A stretch of 54,712 nucleotides of DNA. Source: an uncultured Bacteroidales bacterium (GTDB lineage Bacteria > Bacteroidota > Bacteroidia > Bacteroidales > P3). Numbering within the stretch: position 1 is the stretch's first letter; each line of letters starts with the position of its first letter. Below are positions 24,410-32,477 of this stretch, one piece after another. The stretch spans positions 1 to 54,712 of the forward strand of contig ONLW01000017.1 in the NCBI GenBank assembly GCA_900318835.1, read 5' to 3'. Made by a program: the position numbers and the translations under genes. Under the pieces are notes generated by a model. The model had not been told where the DNA came from and ran no database searches. It worked only from the letters and a program-made list of their open reading frames with translations.

Positions 24410-25999
24410 TCACCTATTTGAATCCTGCGGGGTGTCCCAATACTCGGAGCGGGTGATGCCGAGCTCGTGAGGATGGAACTCAGGGTCCTTGCCGGCTTTC
24501 TTCTGCCGCTCGTAATCCTTGAGGGTGCGAAAAGCCTGAGGCGAGAGGAGGAGGATGGCCACGAGGTTGATCCACGCCATGATGCCCACACCGATGTCGC
24601 CCAGTTTCCACACAAAGCCGCTGCTCTGCATGGAGGCCATGATGACGGAGGTGATGGAACCGATGCGGAGCACCCAGATGACAATCTTCTCACGGCGGTC
24701 GTCGCCAAAATACATGTCGGCACGCTCCAGCTCGTCGAGTTTCTCAGGATGTTTCTTGTAGATGCGGCGGCGCCAGCGGTTGAAGAGGTAGACAAGGTTG
24801 GTCTCGGAGTAATAGTAATAGGTCATGATGGTGGTGAAAGCGAAGAAGAAGAGAGCGACGGAGATAATGACGTTGCCCGCGCTGGAGCCTACGACCGTGC
24901 CGAGGGCCTCGGTGGTGTAGAAGACTCCCGGCTCGCCCTCCGGGGCACCGGGGTTCTGGAGGAGGTAGGTGACGGTGCCGTCGCGGCCCACGGCATCAAT
25001 TATATTATAAGTCTTGCAGGCCAGAATCATCATGGCCGTGGCGGTACAGACGAGGAGGGTGTCGATATAGACCGAGAAGGCCTGGACGAGACCCTGCTTG
25101 ACGGGATGCGACACCCTGGCGGCGGCAGCCACAATGGCCCCCGAACCCTGTCCGGCCTCGTTGCTGTAGATGCCACGCTTCACGCCCCAGGCAATGGTGC
25201 TACCTATCAGGGCTCCAGACACTTCATTGACACCCACGGCGCCACGCAGCATCTGCATGAAGACCTCGGGGACAATCTGCCAGTTGACAATCAATACCAC
25301 GACAGAGAGAAGGATGTAAACCACCGCCATCAAGGGGGCGATGACCTGCGCCACGTTGGCGATGCGCTTCACTCCGCCTATGATAATCAGTGCCATAAGT
25401 ACGGCCACAAACACCCCCATACACCACACCGGTACCCCGAAGGAATAGGAGCAGCTGAGGGCGATGTTGTTGCTATGGACAGTGGGCAGGAGGACACCGA
25501 AGGCCACCGCCGCCAGCACAGCAAAGAGCGCGCCAAAGAAGGGGCTGCGAAGACCGTTCTCGATATAGTAGGACGGGCCACCACGGAACTGTCCGTTGTG
25601 ATCCTCCTTATATATCTGGGCCAGCGTGGCTTCCACAAAGTCACTGCCAGCTCCAAAGAAAGCGATAATCCACATCCAGACAATGGCTCCGGGGCCACCG
25701 AAGCCTATGGCCGTGGCCACACCGACGATGTTGCCCGTACCCACACGGCCGGAGAGCGCCATGGAGAAGGCCTGGAACGACGAGATGCCAGTCTTGGCGG
25801 TCCGACTAGTCGGACTGGCCGGACTAGTCCGGCCAAACAGCAGCTTGAACATCTCACCGAAGCGGCGCACCTGCACAAAGCGAGTGCGGAACGAGAAATA
25901 GAGGGCCGCTACCAGGCACAGCGCCACCAACGCAGGACTCCACACCCAATCGTTGACGGTATTCACTGCCGACACAAACCAATTACCAATAGTTTCCAT
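24410..25999 (-). CDS. Sodium:alanine symporter family (AGCS) protein
   Basis: This is an inner-membrane Na+- or H+-coupled amino-acid importer (alanine/glycine). The protein has about 529 residues and eleven predicted helices. Family signatures include GRVGTGNIVGVATAIGFGGPGAIVWMW, where the substrate binds, DFVEATLAQIYKEDHNGQFRGGPSYYIENGL, and GIYSNEAGQGSGAIVAAAA. I start at ATG 25999 (METIGNWF) rather than 24 bp upstream, since the conserved N-terminus begins here. The loop LLFGRTSPASPTSRTAKTGISSF contains extra residues encoded by a perfect palindrome pair (25800-25835), an apparent in-frame insertion. Its promoter overlaps that of the divergent DUF4153 gene. Confidence 0.92.
   Translation of the reverse strand: METIGNWFVSAVNTVNDWVWSPALVALCLVAALYFSFRTRFVQVRRFGEMFKLLFGRTSPASPTSRTAKTGISSFQAFSMALSGRVGTGNIVGVATAIGFGGPGAIVWMWIIAFFGAGSDFVEATLAQIYKEDHNGQFRGGPSYYIENGLRSPFFGALFAVLAAVAFGVLLPTVHSNNIALSCSYSFGVPVWCMGVFVAVLMALIIIGGVKRIANVAQVIAPLMAVVYILLSVVVLIVNWQIVPEVFMQMLRGAVGVNEVSGALIGSTIAWGVKRGIYSNEAGQGSGAIVAAAARVSHPVKQGLVQAFSVYIDTLLVCTATAMMILACKTYNIIDAVGRDGTVTYLLQNPGAPEGEPGVFYTTEALGTVVGSSAGNVIISVALFFFAFTTIMTYYYYSETNLVYLFNRWRRRIYKKHPEKLDELERADMYFGDDRREKIVIWVLRIGSITSVIMASMQSSGFVWKLGDIGVGIMAWINLVAILLLSPQAFRTLKDYERQKKAGKDPEFHPHELGITRSEYWDTPQDSNR
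25800..25835. repeat. In-frame double palindrome with 9-bp units in the AGCS gene
   Basis: GTCCGACTAGTCGGAC (25800-25815) is a perfect 16-bp palindrome, followed at once by the perfect 20-bp palindrome TGGCCGGACTAGTCCGGCCA (25816-25835). The sequence also parses into four 9-bp units, which preserves the frame and adds residues of the type RTSPASPTSRTA. Confidence 0.9.
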
Positions 26000-26020
26000 A
26001 GTGTTAATGATTTGAAAATG

Positions 26021-26066
26021 CAAAATTACATTTTTTTTGCCACATCACCAAATATTTGTATCTTTG
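26021..26066. promoter_or_regulatory. Overlapping divergent promoters (AGCS and DUF4153)
   Basis: Minus: TTTG (26052-26049), 20 bp, TAATTTTG (26028-26021). Plus: TTTG (26036-26039), 19 bp, TATCTTTG (26059-26066). Each -33 element lies inside the other promoter's spacer, so the two polymerases cannot bind together. Confidence 0.8.
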
Positions 26067-26089
26067 CATCCGGAAAATATCATCTAACG

Positions 26090-27796
26090 ATGTCCAACAC
26101 GATAGTGAAAAAGACAAAACGGAAGATTGCCGAGTATACTGCCGCAATGACGACCCGTCTATGGCAGGGTTTGAAAAGCCATCCCGTAGAGCTACTTGTG
26201 CTGATTCACGCCACGGTGGCGGCGATTCTGAAAGGCGACCCCTGGTGGCAACTGCCGGCCTACTATGCGGCTTTTGCCGTGGTGCTGGCACTGTGCCTGT
26301 CGTTCCTCCGCAGCAGGCGGTGGACGGCGGTATCCTACTGGGCCGTGTTGCTGCTCTATGCGCTGACGGCCTTGCTGCCGAAGGCATGGAACAGCACGAG
26401 CGAATACTGGCTCCTGACGGCCCTGCTGCCTGCGGTGTACCTGCTGGCACGCAGCAGCTTCAACGCACGCTTCTTCAGCCTGATACGTTCCACAGTGGTA
26501 GCCGTGGGCGTTGGTCTTTTGACATTCATACTGCTAGAAATCATCAATTATACCATCTGCGATCTGTTCAGGATAAAGGGTTATACGACATATACGACAG
26601 AAGGCTATCTGGCGACGTTTTGTTATGTGTTGCTCACCCCAATGGTATTCATTGGCATGGAGAGCGGACATAACGAGATGAAGGCCAGCAAACTGGAAGA
26701 GGCGCTGGTCAACTGGCTGCTCACCTCGGCACTACTCATTTACAACATAATATTGTATGTCTACCTAGCGGTGATTGTGATACGCTGGGACCTGCCCAAT
26801 GGGTCGGTAGCCACCATGGTGTCGCTGTTCATTGGTGCGGCTGTGGCGGTGCGCTGGCTACGGCCGATGCTGAAGAGACAACCCTTGGAATGGTATTTCC
26901 GCTGGTTCGGATTGATAGCGCTGCCGCTGGTGGTGCTGTTCTGGGTGGCCATAGGCTACCGCATCGGCCAGTATGGCCTCACCATCGACCGCTGTCTCCT
27001 GGTGGCCACAGGGGCGCTGATGACGACCTTTGCCCTCTTGTCGCTCTTCAAGACCACCCGCGGAAGCTATTGGTTCCTGGTCGCCTACACCGTCGCCGGA
27101 TTGGTGCTGGCCGTGGGAGGTCCGCTGTCGGCACGCCAGCTGTCGCTGCGCTCGCAGACCGCCGTCATCGAGCAGTATGCCGAGAAGCTGGGAATCCTGG
27201 CCGACGATGGCACCCTGGCCTTGCCGTCGCGCAACGAGGCCGACACTGTCTACCGCCGTGAGCACCGCGCCGTCTACCAGGCCATGAACTATATCGAGAA
27301 CGACCTCTCCGACACCGTTTCCGTGCAGCAGCGCTTCGGGGTCTCCAAGGCGGAATACCTCAATCACCTATCGAGGAACACCACCGTCTATGCCACCGCC
27401 TGGAGGGCGGAACGCTACGACTATCCGGAAGAGTCCGAAATTGAGCCTGTCGCCAAGCAGATATGGGTGAATCCCGTTGAGTCTGTCGAGATTTCAGATA
27501 TCAGAGGCTACAGCAGGCTTTATTCCCATATAAGTGTCACCGACGGGAAAATAAGGCTTGGAGACACCGTCATAGAAGCCGATTCAGTGCTTGCCGTGCA
27601 GCTGGCCAAGATAGGATACACACTGGAGAGCAACCTCGACCAACAAAAAGTGGAGAAAAACGAGACAGAACTCTGCACCTACCGCTCGCCCAATGGGCGG
27701 ATACTGATGATTTTCGAATTCTTCAACATCGAGTGCGACTCCGTCAGCAACCACATGTCCTCCGGCGAGATAGTGTGTGCATTGATAAAAGACTAA
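26090..27796 (+). CDS. DUF4153 family membrane protein
   Basis: This polytopic inner-membrane protein of 568 residues belongs to the DUF4153 group common in Bacteroidetes; the function is unknown. Residues about 30-340 hold ten or more hydrophobic helices (WWQLPAYYAAFAVVLALCLSFL, AVSYWAVLLLYALTALL, STVVAVGVGLLTFILLEIINY and others). From about residue 350 the protein is soluble and polar: RRSQTAV-like helices, then a mixed domain with ESEIEPVAKQIWVNPVESVEISDIRGYSRLY. The start ATG is 23 bp after a strong -7 element. The frame is open far upstream, but that part is antisense to the AGCS gene and is not coding. It heads an operon of five plus-strand genes. Confidence 0.8.
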   Translation: MSNTIVKKTKRKIAEYTAAMTTRLWQGLKSHPVELLVLIHATVAAILKGDPWWQLPAYYAAFAVVLALCLSFLRSRRWTAVSYWAVLLLYALTALLPKAWNSTSEYWLLTALLPAVYLLARSSFNARFFSLIRSTVVAVGVGLLTFILLEIINYTICDLFRIKGYTTYTTEGYLATFCYVLLTPMVFIGMESGHNEMKASKLEEALVNWLLTSALLIYNIILYVYLAVIVIRWDLPNGSVATMVSLFIGAAVAVRWLRPMLKRQPLEWYFRWFGLIALPLVVLFWVAIGYRIGQYGLTIDRCLLVATGALMTTFALLSLFKTTRGSYWFLVAYTVAGLVLAVGGPLSARQLSLRSQTAVIEQYAEKLGILADDGTLALPSRNEADTVYRREHRAVYQAMNYIENDLSDTVSVQQRFGVSKAEYLNHLSRNTTVYATAWRAERYDYPEESEIEPVAKQIWVNPVESVEISDIRGYSRLYSHISVTDGKIRLGDTVIEADSVLAVQLAKIGYTLESNLDQQKVEKNETELCTYRSPNGRILMIFEFFNIECDSVSNHMSSGEIVCALIKD

Positions 27797-27825
27797 CGAA
27801 TTAACACATTAACACATTCGAAAAC

Positions 27826-28269
27826 ATGTTACAGATAGGCACTAAAGCCCCCCACTTCGAGGGCGTCATCGAGACGGGCGAACGCATATCGCTGACCGAC
27901 TTCGCCGGGAAGAAACTCGTCCTCTACTTCTATCCCAAGGACAGCACCCCCGGCTGCACCGCCGAAGCCTGCGACCTCCGCGACAACTACGAGCGCTTCC
28001 TCACCTTGGGCTACAACGTGCTGGGCGTGAGCAAGGACAGCGCCGCCAGCCACCAGCGGTTCATCGAGAAAAATCAGCTGCCGTTCCACCTTATCGCCGA
28101 CACCGACCTCACCATTCTCAAAGCCTACGAGGCCTGGGGCGAGAAGAAAAGCTACGGCAAAGTCTCCATGGGCACCCTCCGTACCACCTACGTCATCGAC
28201 GAACAAGGCACCATCATCGACGCCATCGCCAAAGTGAACACCAAGGATCACACCTCGCAGATACTGTAG
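27826..28269 (+). CDS. bcp: Thioredoxin-dependent thiol peroxidase (Bcp/PrxQ)
   Basis: This cytoplasmic peroxiredoxin reduces hydrogen peroxide and organic hydroperoxides using thioredoxin. It has 147 residues, typical size. The peroxidatic Cys is in YPKDSTPGCTAEACDLRD (about residue 45), and the second Cys five residues later gives the PrxQ CxxxxC pattern used for the intramolecular disulfide. GVSKDSAASHQRFIEKNQLPFHLIAD and RTTYVIDEQGTI complete the fold. It is 29 bp after the DUF4153 gene and 3 bp before the TonB-like gene. Its role is defence of an anaerobe against peroxide. Confidence 0.95.
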   Translation: MLQIGTKAPHFEGVIETGERISLTDFAGKKLVLYFYPKDSTPGCTAEACDLRDNYERFLTLGYNVLGVSKDSAASHQRFIEKNQLPFHLIADTDLTILKAYEAWGEKKSYGKVSMGTLRTTYVIDEQGTIIDAIAKVNTKDHTSQIL

Positions 28270-28272
28270 GCT

Positions 28273-29079
28273 ATGCAACGGGGAAAGTATAAATGCAAGC
28301 AGCTGAAAGCGGTACGCAAACGCATTGCCGACGAGAACGGCATACCGCTGGAACAGAAGGAATGCACCTATGACGGCCCCTGCCGCGGTACCTGCCCTTA
28401 TTGTGAGGCCGAGATGCGTTATTTGGAGCGGGCTTTAACCGACCATGTCCGGCTGGGCAAGGTAGCCACCGTGGCGGGCCTCAGTTTGGGACTAGCCGCC
28501 TGCGGTGGTGGAACAAACAATACCGTACTCACTACAATATCCGACTCATCCACTAAGATAGGGGAGGTGGACGTTGAAGGCGGACAGAGGAGTGTGTCTG
28601 ACACAGACACTGTATGCCCCGAAGTGACGACAGAAGGACTTGTCATTATGGATAGCGACCTGCCGGAACCACCGCCACTCCCTGACGATGAGATGATACT
28701 TGGTATGATGGATGAGCCTATACCCGAAGAAGGAGAAATAGTTGACGATGAGTTGGAAGGCATCTTTAGTGTGGTGGATGAGGACCCCACCTTTCCGGGT
28801 GGTATGGAGGCTATGTACAGGTTCCTTGCAGAGAACATCAAGTACCCGCAGGAGGCTAAAGACAACAACATCACGGGCAGGGTTTACGTCTCCTTCGTCG
28901 TGGAGCTCGACGGCAGCATCACCAATCCCCGCCTGCTTCGCGACATCGGTGGCGGCTGCGGCCAAGAAGCCATCCGTGTGGTGAAGTTCATGCCCCATTG
29001 GAAGCCCGGCAAGAACAAGGGGCAAACCGTCCGCGTGCAGTTTAATCTGCCTGTAAACTTTACACTAACAGATGAATAG
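28273..29079 (+). CDS. TonB-family protein with cysteine-rich N-terminus
   Basis: The C-terminal 90 residues (FPGGMEAMYRFLAENIKYPQEAKDNNITGRVYVSFVVELDGSI...VRVQFNLPVNFTL) form a TonB C-terminal domain, which contacts outer-membrane receptors. The N-terminus is unusual: about 60 cytosol-like residues with cysteines at 8, 31, 37, 41 and 44 (KCKQLKAVRKRIADENG...ECTYDGPCRGTCPYC), possibly a metal site. A short hydrophobic stretch ends LGLAACGGG, which reads as a weak membrane helix or an internal lipobox (Cys77). Acidic, proline-containing linkers span the periplasm. It starts 3 bp after bcp and overlaps the CDF gene by 8 bp. No ExbB/ExbD genes are nearby. Whether it energises receptors or does something else is open. 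Confidence 0.8.
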   Translation: MQRGKYKCKQLKAVRKRIADENGIPLEQKECTYDGPCRGTCPYCEAEMRYLERALTDHVRLGKVATVAGLSLGLAACGGGTNNTVLTTISDSSTKIGEVDVEGGQRSVSDTDTVCPEVTTEGLVIMDSDLPEPPPLPDDEMILGMMDEPIPEEGEIVDDELEGIFSVVDEDPTFPGGMEAMYRFLAENIKYPQEAKDNNITGRVYVSFVVELDGSITNPRLLRDIGGGCGQEAIRVVKFMPHWKPGKNKGQTVRVQFNLPVNFTLTDE

Positions 29080-29971
29080 GGAAAAAGAGATATACAAGGT
29101 AACACTAGTGGGTAGCGCGGCCAACGTGCTGCTCACTGTGTTCAAATTCGTGGCGGGCATCGTGGGACATAGCGCCGCCATGACGGCCGATGCCGTGCAT
29201 TCGCTCTCCGACCTGCTGACCGACGCCATGGTGCTACTCTTTGTGCGCATCAGCAGCAAGCCCGAGGATCATGACCACGACTACGGCCATGGGAAATACG
29301 AGACCATCGCCACCACCATCATCGGCATCGCGTTGGCGGCGGTAGCCGTGGGCATCGGATGGAAGGCAGTCGAGTCGATGCTCTACTGGTACAGTAGCGG
29401 CACACTGGAGGCGCCCGGCATGCTGGCGCTGTGGGCGGCGGTGGTGTCTATCCTAGTTAAGGAACTTATCTACCAATACACCATTCGTCGCGGGAAAGCC
29501 TTGAATTCGCCCGCAGTGGAGGCCAACGCATGGCATCACCGCAGCGACGCGCTCTCCTCTCTCGGCACGCTGGCGGGCATCAGCGGCGCCATCCTCTTGG
29601 GCGACCGCTGGACGGTGCTCGACCCGCTGGCGGGACTCGTCGTGTCGCTCTTCATCCTCCGCGTGGCGTGGAAACTACTGAAAGGCAGCTTCAATGAACT
29701 GCTGGAAGCCTCGCTTCCCGACGAAATTGAGCAGGAGATCCTTGAGATTGTCAACGCCTTTACCGACGTCAGCGACCCGCATCACCTCCGCACCCGCCGC
29801 ATCGGCAGTCGCTACGCAATAGAGTTGCATATCCGAATGGACGGCGCCATGCCATTAGCCGAAGCTCACTCCCGCACCTGCGAGATAGAGCAAGCCCTCA
29901 AGGCCCACTTCGGCGAGCGTACACATATCACCCTCCACGTGGAACCCCGAAGGGGAGACAAACACCAATGA
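29072..29971 (+). CDS. Cation diffusion facilitator family transporter
   Basis: This inner-membrane exporter of divalent metals (Zn2+, Fe2+, Mn2+ or Co2+) works in exchange for protons. The 299 residues give six helices and a C-terminal cytoplasmic ferredoxin-like domain. The helix II metal site AMTADAVHSLSDLLTDAMVLL supplies HxxxD-type ligands, and ANAWHHRSDALSSL in helix V the second HxxxD pair. The loop segment EDHDHDYGHGKYET is His/Asp-rich. It overlaps the TonB-like gene by 8 bp. A second CDF of a different subtype lies at 33031-34140. Metal specificity cannot be assigned. Confidence 0.9.
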   Translation: MNREKEIYKVTLVGSAANVLLTVFKFVAGIVGHSAAMTADAVHSLSDLLTDAMVLLFVRISSKPEDHDHDYGHGKYETIATTIIGIALAAVAVGIGWKAVESMLYWYSSGTLEAPGMLALWAAVVSILVKELIYQYTIRRGKALNSPAVEANAWHHRSDALSSLGTLAGISGAILLGDRWTVLDPLAGLVVSLFILRVAWKLLKGSFNELLEASLPDEIEQEILEIVNAFTDVSDPHHLRTRRIGSRYAIELHIRMDGAMPLAEAHSRTCEIEQALKAHFGERTHITLHVEPRRGDKHQ

Positions 29972-30006
29972 AAATAATCAAATAATGTGAGAAGTCTACA
30001 TCTGTC

Positions 30007-30411
30007 ATGAAAAACCTTAAAACACTTATCCTGCTGTGCCTAATGGCGTTGGGGTTCAACACAGAGGCACAAACATACGTCGGCACTATGACGGTAGACG
30101 GCTATAAACGCGAGAATGTCAAGGTAACGCTCAAGAAGACCGAGAAAGAGGGCATTGTGCTGACGATGTATCGCGTGAAGTTCGCGCGCTTGATGCCGGT
30201 GAAGATAGACTTCGACATCCCAAGGCTGAAGCTGGAGGGCGGTCGCCTTACAGCCGACGGCGTGGTGCCCGTGTCGGACGGCAAGCGTTATGAGAAATAC
30301 ACCATCCGCAACCTCGACGGCACCGCCGACAGCAAGCAGATAAGCTTCTCCTGCAAGATGGGCGACAAGCCCTTCTCATTCACCGGCCAGCGAAAGGAAG
30401 CCACCCGCTAA
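30007..30411 (+). CDS. Calycin-like secreted protein
   Basis: This small exported protein of 134 residues starts with a signal peptide (MKNLKTLILLCLMALGFNTEAQ). The mature part is all-beta: YVGTMTVDGYKRENVKVTLKKTEKEGIVLTMYRVKFARLMPVKIDFDIPRLKLEGGRL, the pattern of Bacteroides calycin-like proteins, a half-barrel related to lipocalins. The ligand is unknown. It lies 35 bp after the CDF gene and is likely the last gene of the operon. Downstream is the palindromic array at 30445, with no classical terminator. Confidence 0.72.
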   Translation: MKNLKTLILLCLMALGFNTEAQTYVGTMTVDGYKRENVKVTLKKTEKEGIVLTMYRVKFARLMPVKIDFDIPRLKLEGGRLTADGVVPVSDGKRYEKYTIRNLDGTADSKQISFSCKMGDKPFSFTGQRKEATR

Positions 30412-30444
30412 CCGATTGCCACCCGCTATCCCCCAACAGCAATA

Positions 30445-30521
30445 TTCCTACAACATTTCGACAATAGTTCAACGATGCGGCATCGTTGAAGTATCGTTGA
30501 AGTATCGTTGAAATGCCGTCA
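30445..30521. repeat. 11-bp-period palindromic array, site G (divergent sequence)
   Basis: Seven 11-bp units: TTCCTACAACA, TTTCGACAATA, GTTCAACGATG, CGGCATCGTTG, AAGTATCGTTG (twice), AAATGCCGTCA. The centre is TTCAACGATGC G GCATCGTTGAA. The unit sequence differs from sites A-E but the architecture is the same. It ends 12 bp before the dus stop. Confidence 0.88.
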
Positions 30522-30533
30522 AAAAACTTACCC

Positions 30534-31418
30534 TTAGCGATTTAGGAAGGCCACAGTCTCGTTGTAGCGGCGCAGGGTGGTAGCTTTCATGATGGCTTTC
30601 TTCTGTTTGTGCGGAATATCGAGATATTCCCAGAAGGCGTGGAGTCGTGAGAGAATCTGGCTATCGCCGCAGAGGTGCTCCGTGGCGTGACGGTAGATGA
30701 TGGTATGCATCTCCTTGATGACCTCGTGGGGTTCCTTGTCGGAGAGCTTCCACGGCCGCGCCAGCAGTCCCCGTCCAATCATCACCCCTTTCAACTGGTC
30801 ACTGACCACTGGCCATTGGTCACTCAAATCGCCGTTATACACCATCGGGTGCCTGCACGCCTCCATAAATCTCTCGAACGACTCTTTGTCGGCCACACCT
30901 TTGTACTGTTGTTTTCCAAGTCTTGGATGCAGTGTGACGTGTATCAGCGGCATCTCGTTGATGATTGGCATCACTCTCAGGCCCTCCTCCTCGCTCTCCT
31001 GTCCCAGTCGCATCTTGACGGAGAAGATCACTTCGGGGCGACGTTGCATCTCTTTGAGTATCTCCTCCACACGTTCAGGATATTGCAGCAATCCGCTTCC
31101 GCGCCCAGCTTTCACCTGCATCGGGAACGGACAGCCCATGTTGAGGTCTATCCTACTCCACCCCTGCCCTTGCAACGCGTCGCAGAGGCGGGCGAACTCG
31201 TCGCCGTCACGCGCAATCACCTGCGGCACCGTAGGCACGCCTACGTTAGCGGCAGGATCGGTATCCCGCAAATCTTTCTTCCTTATTTCGCCTTTCTCAA
31301 TCCTCACGAACGGCGTATAATACTCGTCCACCCCACCGACACACTCCCAGTGTGCCCGTCGGTAAACTGCATCGGTGTACCCCTGCAGCGGCGCAAAAGC
31401 GATGTAAAGGTTGCTCAT
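30534..31418 (-). CDS. dus: tRNA-dihydrouridine synthase family protein
   Basis: This FMN enzyme reduces uridine to dihydrouridine in tRNA D-loops. It has 294 residues and a TIM-barrel start IAFAPLQGYTDAVYRRAHWE, the FMN-binding PQVIARDGDEF region, and DLNMGCPFPMQVKAGRGSGLLQYPE, which contains the catalytic Cys. IHVTLHPRLGKQQYKG and GVMIGRGLLARPW bind FMN phosphate and tRNA. The segment SDQWPVVSDQL just before GVMIGRG is encoded by four 7-bp units (30795-30825) and looks like an in-frame insertion. It overlaps the rhodanese-MBL gene by 4 bp and ends a six-gene minus-strand operon. The Dus subtype (A, B or C) is not clear. Confidence 0.92.
   Translation of the reverse strand: MSNLYIAFAPLQGYTDAVYRRAHWECVGGVDEYYTPFVRIEKGEIRKKDLRDTDPAANVGVPTVPQVIARDGDEFARLCDALQGQGWSRIDLNMGCPFPMQVKAGRGSGLLQYPERVEEILKEMQRRPEVIFSVKMRLGQESEEEGLRVMPIINEMPLIHVTLHPRLGKQQYKGVADKESFERFMEACRHPMVYNGDLSDQWPVVSDQLKGVMIGRGLLARPWKLSDKEPHEVIKEMHTIIYRHATEHLCGDSQILSRLHAFWEYLDIPHKQKKAIMKATTLRRYNETVAFLNR
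30795..30825. repeat. 7-bp unit repeat inside dus
   Basis: CTGGTCA, CTGACCA, CTGGCCA, TTGGTCA and CTC follow without gaps; alternate units are near reverse complements. It encodes SDQWPVVSDQ in the dus protein. Confidence 0.8.
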
Positions 31419-32467
31419 TCGTAGTGACGGATGCGGACGTCGACGTCAGGCAGTTGGGCGGGGATGCCGCTGACGTCGGTCTCGCCGTAGTGGTAGGGGA
31501 AGAGGACTTTCGGCATGATTATCTTGGCGGCACGAATCAGCTGTTCGGGAGTCATCGTGTAGGGCTGGTTGCAGGGAAGGAAGGCGACGTCGATGTCCTT
31601 TATCTCGGCCATCTCGGGGATGTCCTCGGTGTCTCCGGCGATGTAGATGCGCAGGCCGTCGAGGGTGAGGATATAGCCGTTGTCGCGCCCCTTGGGATGG
31701 AACTGCTCACGTCCTTCGGTGGTATTGTAGGCGGAGACGGCCACTATTTCAATGTCTTCTGCCAATTGCATACGGTCTCCGTTCTCCATAGCCTCTCCCC
31801 ATCCGAACAGTTCCACGCAGCGCGAATTCATGACGACCTGTGTCCCATCAGTGGCTCCGGCGATGAGCTGGTTCAGTGAAGCTGGGGCGTAGTGGTCCGA
31901 GTGCTCGTGGGTAACGAGAATAATATCGGCCTTCGGCATCGCGGAGTAATCCACCGTGCGGCCGCGCAGATTGCTGCAGGGGTCAATCTCTATCTCCCAT
32001 CCGTCGTATTCGATGCGGATGCTCGAATGCATAAGCGCATGGATTTTCACCAGCTTGCCGCTTGGGGTGGAGAAGATGTCGGCCTCGACTGTGGAGGTCG
32101 GCTTGCCGGCCTTCTGCCAGGCGAGAATGCCGCCGTCGAGGTTGTACACCGTGCAGCCCTGCTTGGCGAACTGCTCTGCCGCCGTCATACTCCGTTTGCC
32201 GCTACGACAGTAAACGGCCACCGTGCCCTTGATGTCTTTGATGCGCTCCGCAAAGTCGGCCGCTTTCACGTCGATATTTTCCGCCCCGGCGAGGTGCCCC
32301 TCGGCATACTCCTTGGGGGTCCGCACGTCGATGAGCCGCACATCCTTCTGTACGATATTTTCAGTGAATTCCTCTACATTAACGGTCTTCACAGACTCAT
32401 TGTTTTTGGCATTACCGCAGCCACAAAACAGAGCCGCAAACAATGCTATCATAAGTATTTGTTTCAT
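31415..32467 (-). CDS. Lipoprotein fusing rhodanese and MBL-fold domains
   Basis: This is a two-domain envelope protein of 350 residues. The signal MKQILMIALFAALFCGCGNAK has lipobox FCGC. Residues about 25-120 form a rhodanese domain with the active-site loop VYCRSGKRS (Cys near 87), which normally carries a persulfide. Residues about 140-350 form an MBL-fold hydrolase of the UlaG/YtnP-like type with THEHSDHYAP as metal motif and IAGDTEDIPEM. The usual order in persulfide dioxygenase fusions is MBL first; here the rhodanese comes first and the MBL is of the L-ascorbate-6-phosphate-lactonase-like group. The long N-terminal extension to 32602 is antisense to the flavodoxin gene and excluded. 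Spacing to neighbours: 10 bp and a 4-bp overlap. Confidence 0.87.
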   Translation of the reverse strand: MKQILMIALFAALFCGCGNAKNNESVKTVNVEEFTENIVQKDVRLIDVRTPKEYAEGHLAGAENIDVKAADFAERIKDIKGTVAVYCRSGKRSMTAAEQFAKQGCTVYNLDGGILAWQKAGKPTSTVEADIFSTPSGKLVKIHALMHSSIRIEYDGWEIEIDPCSNLRGRTVDYSAMPKADIILVTHEHSDHYAPASLNQLIAGATDGTQVVMNSRCVELFGWGEAMENGDRMQLAEDIEIVAVSAYNTTEGREQFHPKGRDNGYILTLDGLRIYIAGDTEDIPEMAEIKDIDVAFLPCNQPYTMTPEQLIRAAKIIMPKVLFPYHYGETDVSGIPAQLPDVDVRIRHYE

Positions 32468-32477
32468 AATGATCAGT

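Noticed and set aside
24467-26089. Upstream extension of the DUF4153 frame across the AGCS gene
   Set aside because: It is antisense to a clear symporter gene and crosses the promoter. The real start is the ATG at 26090 after a strong -7 element.
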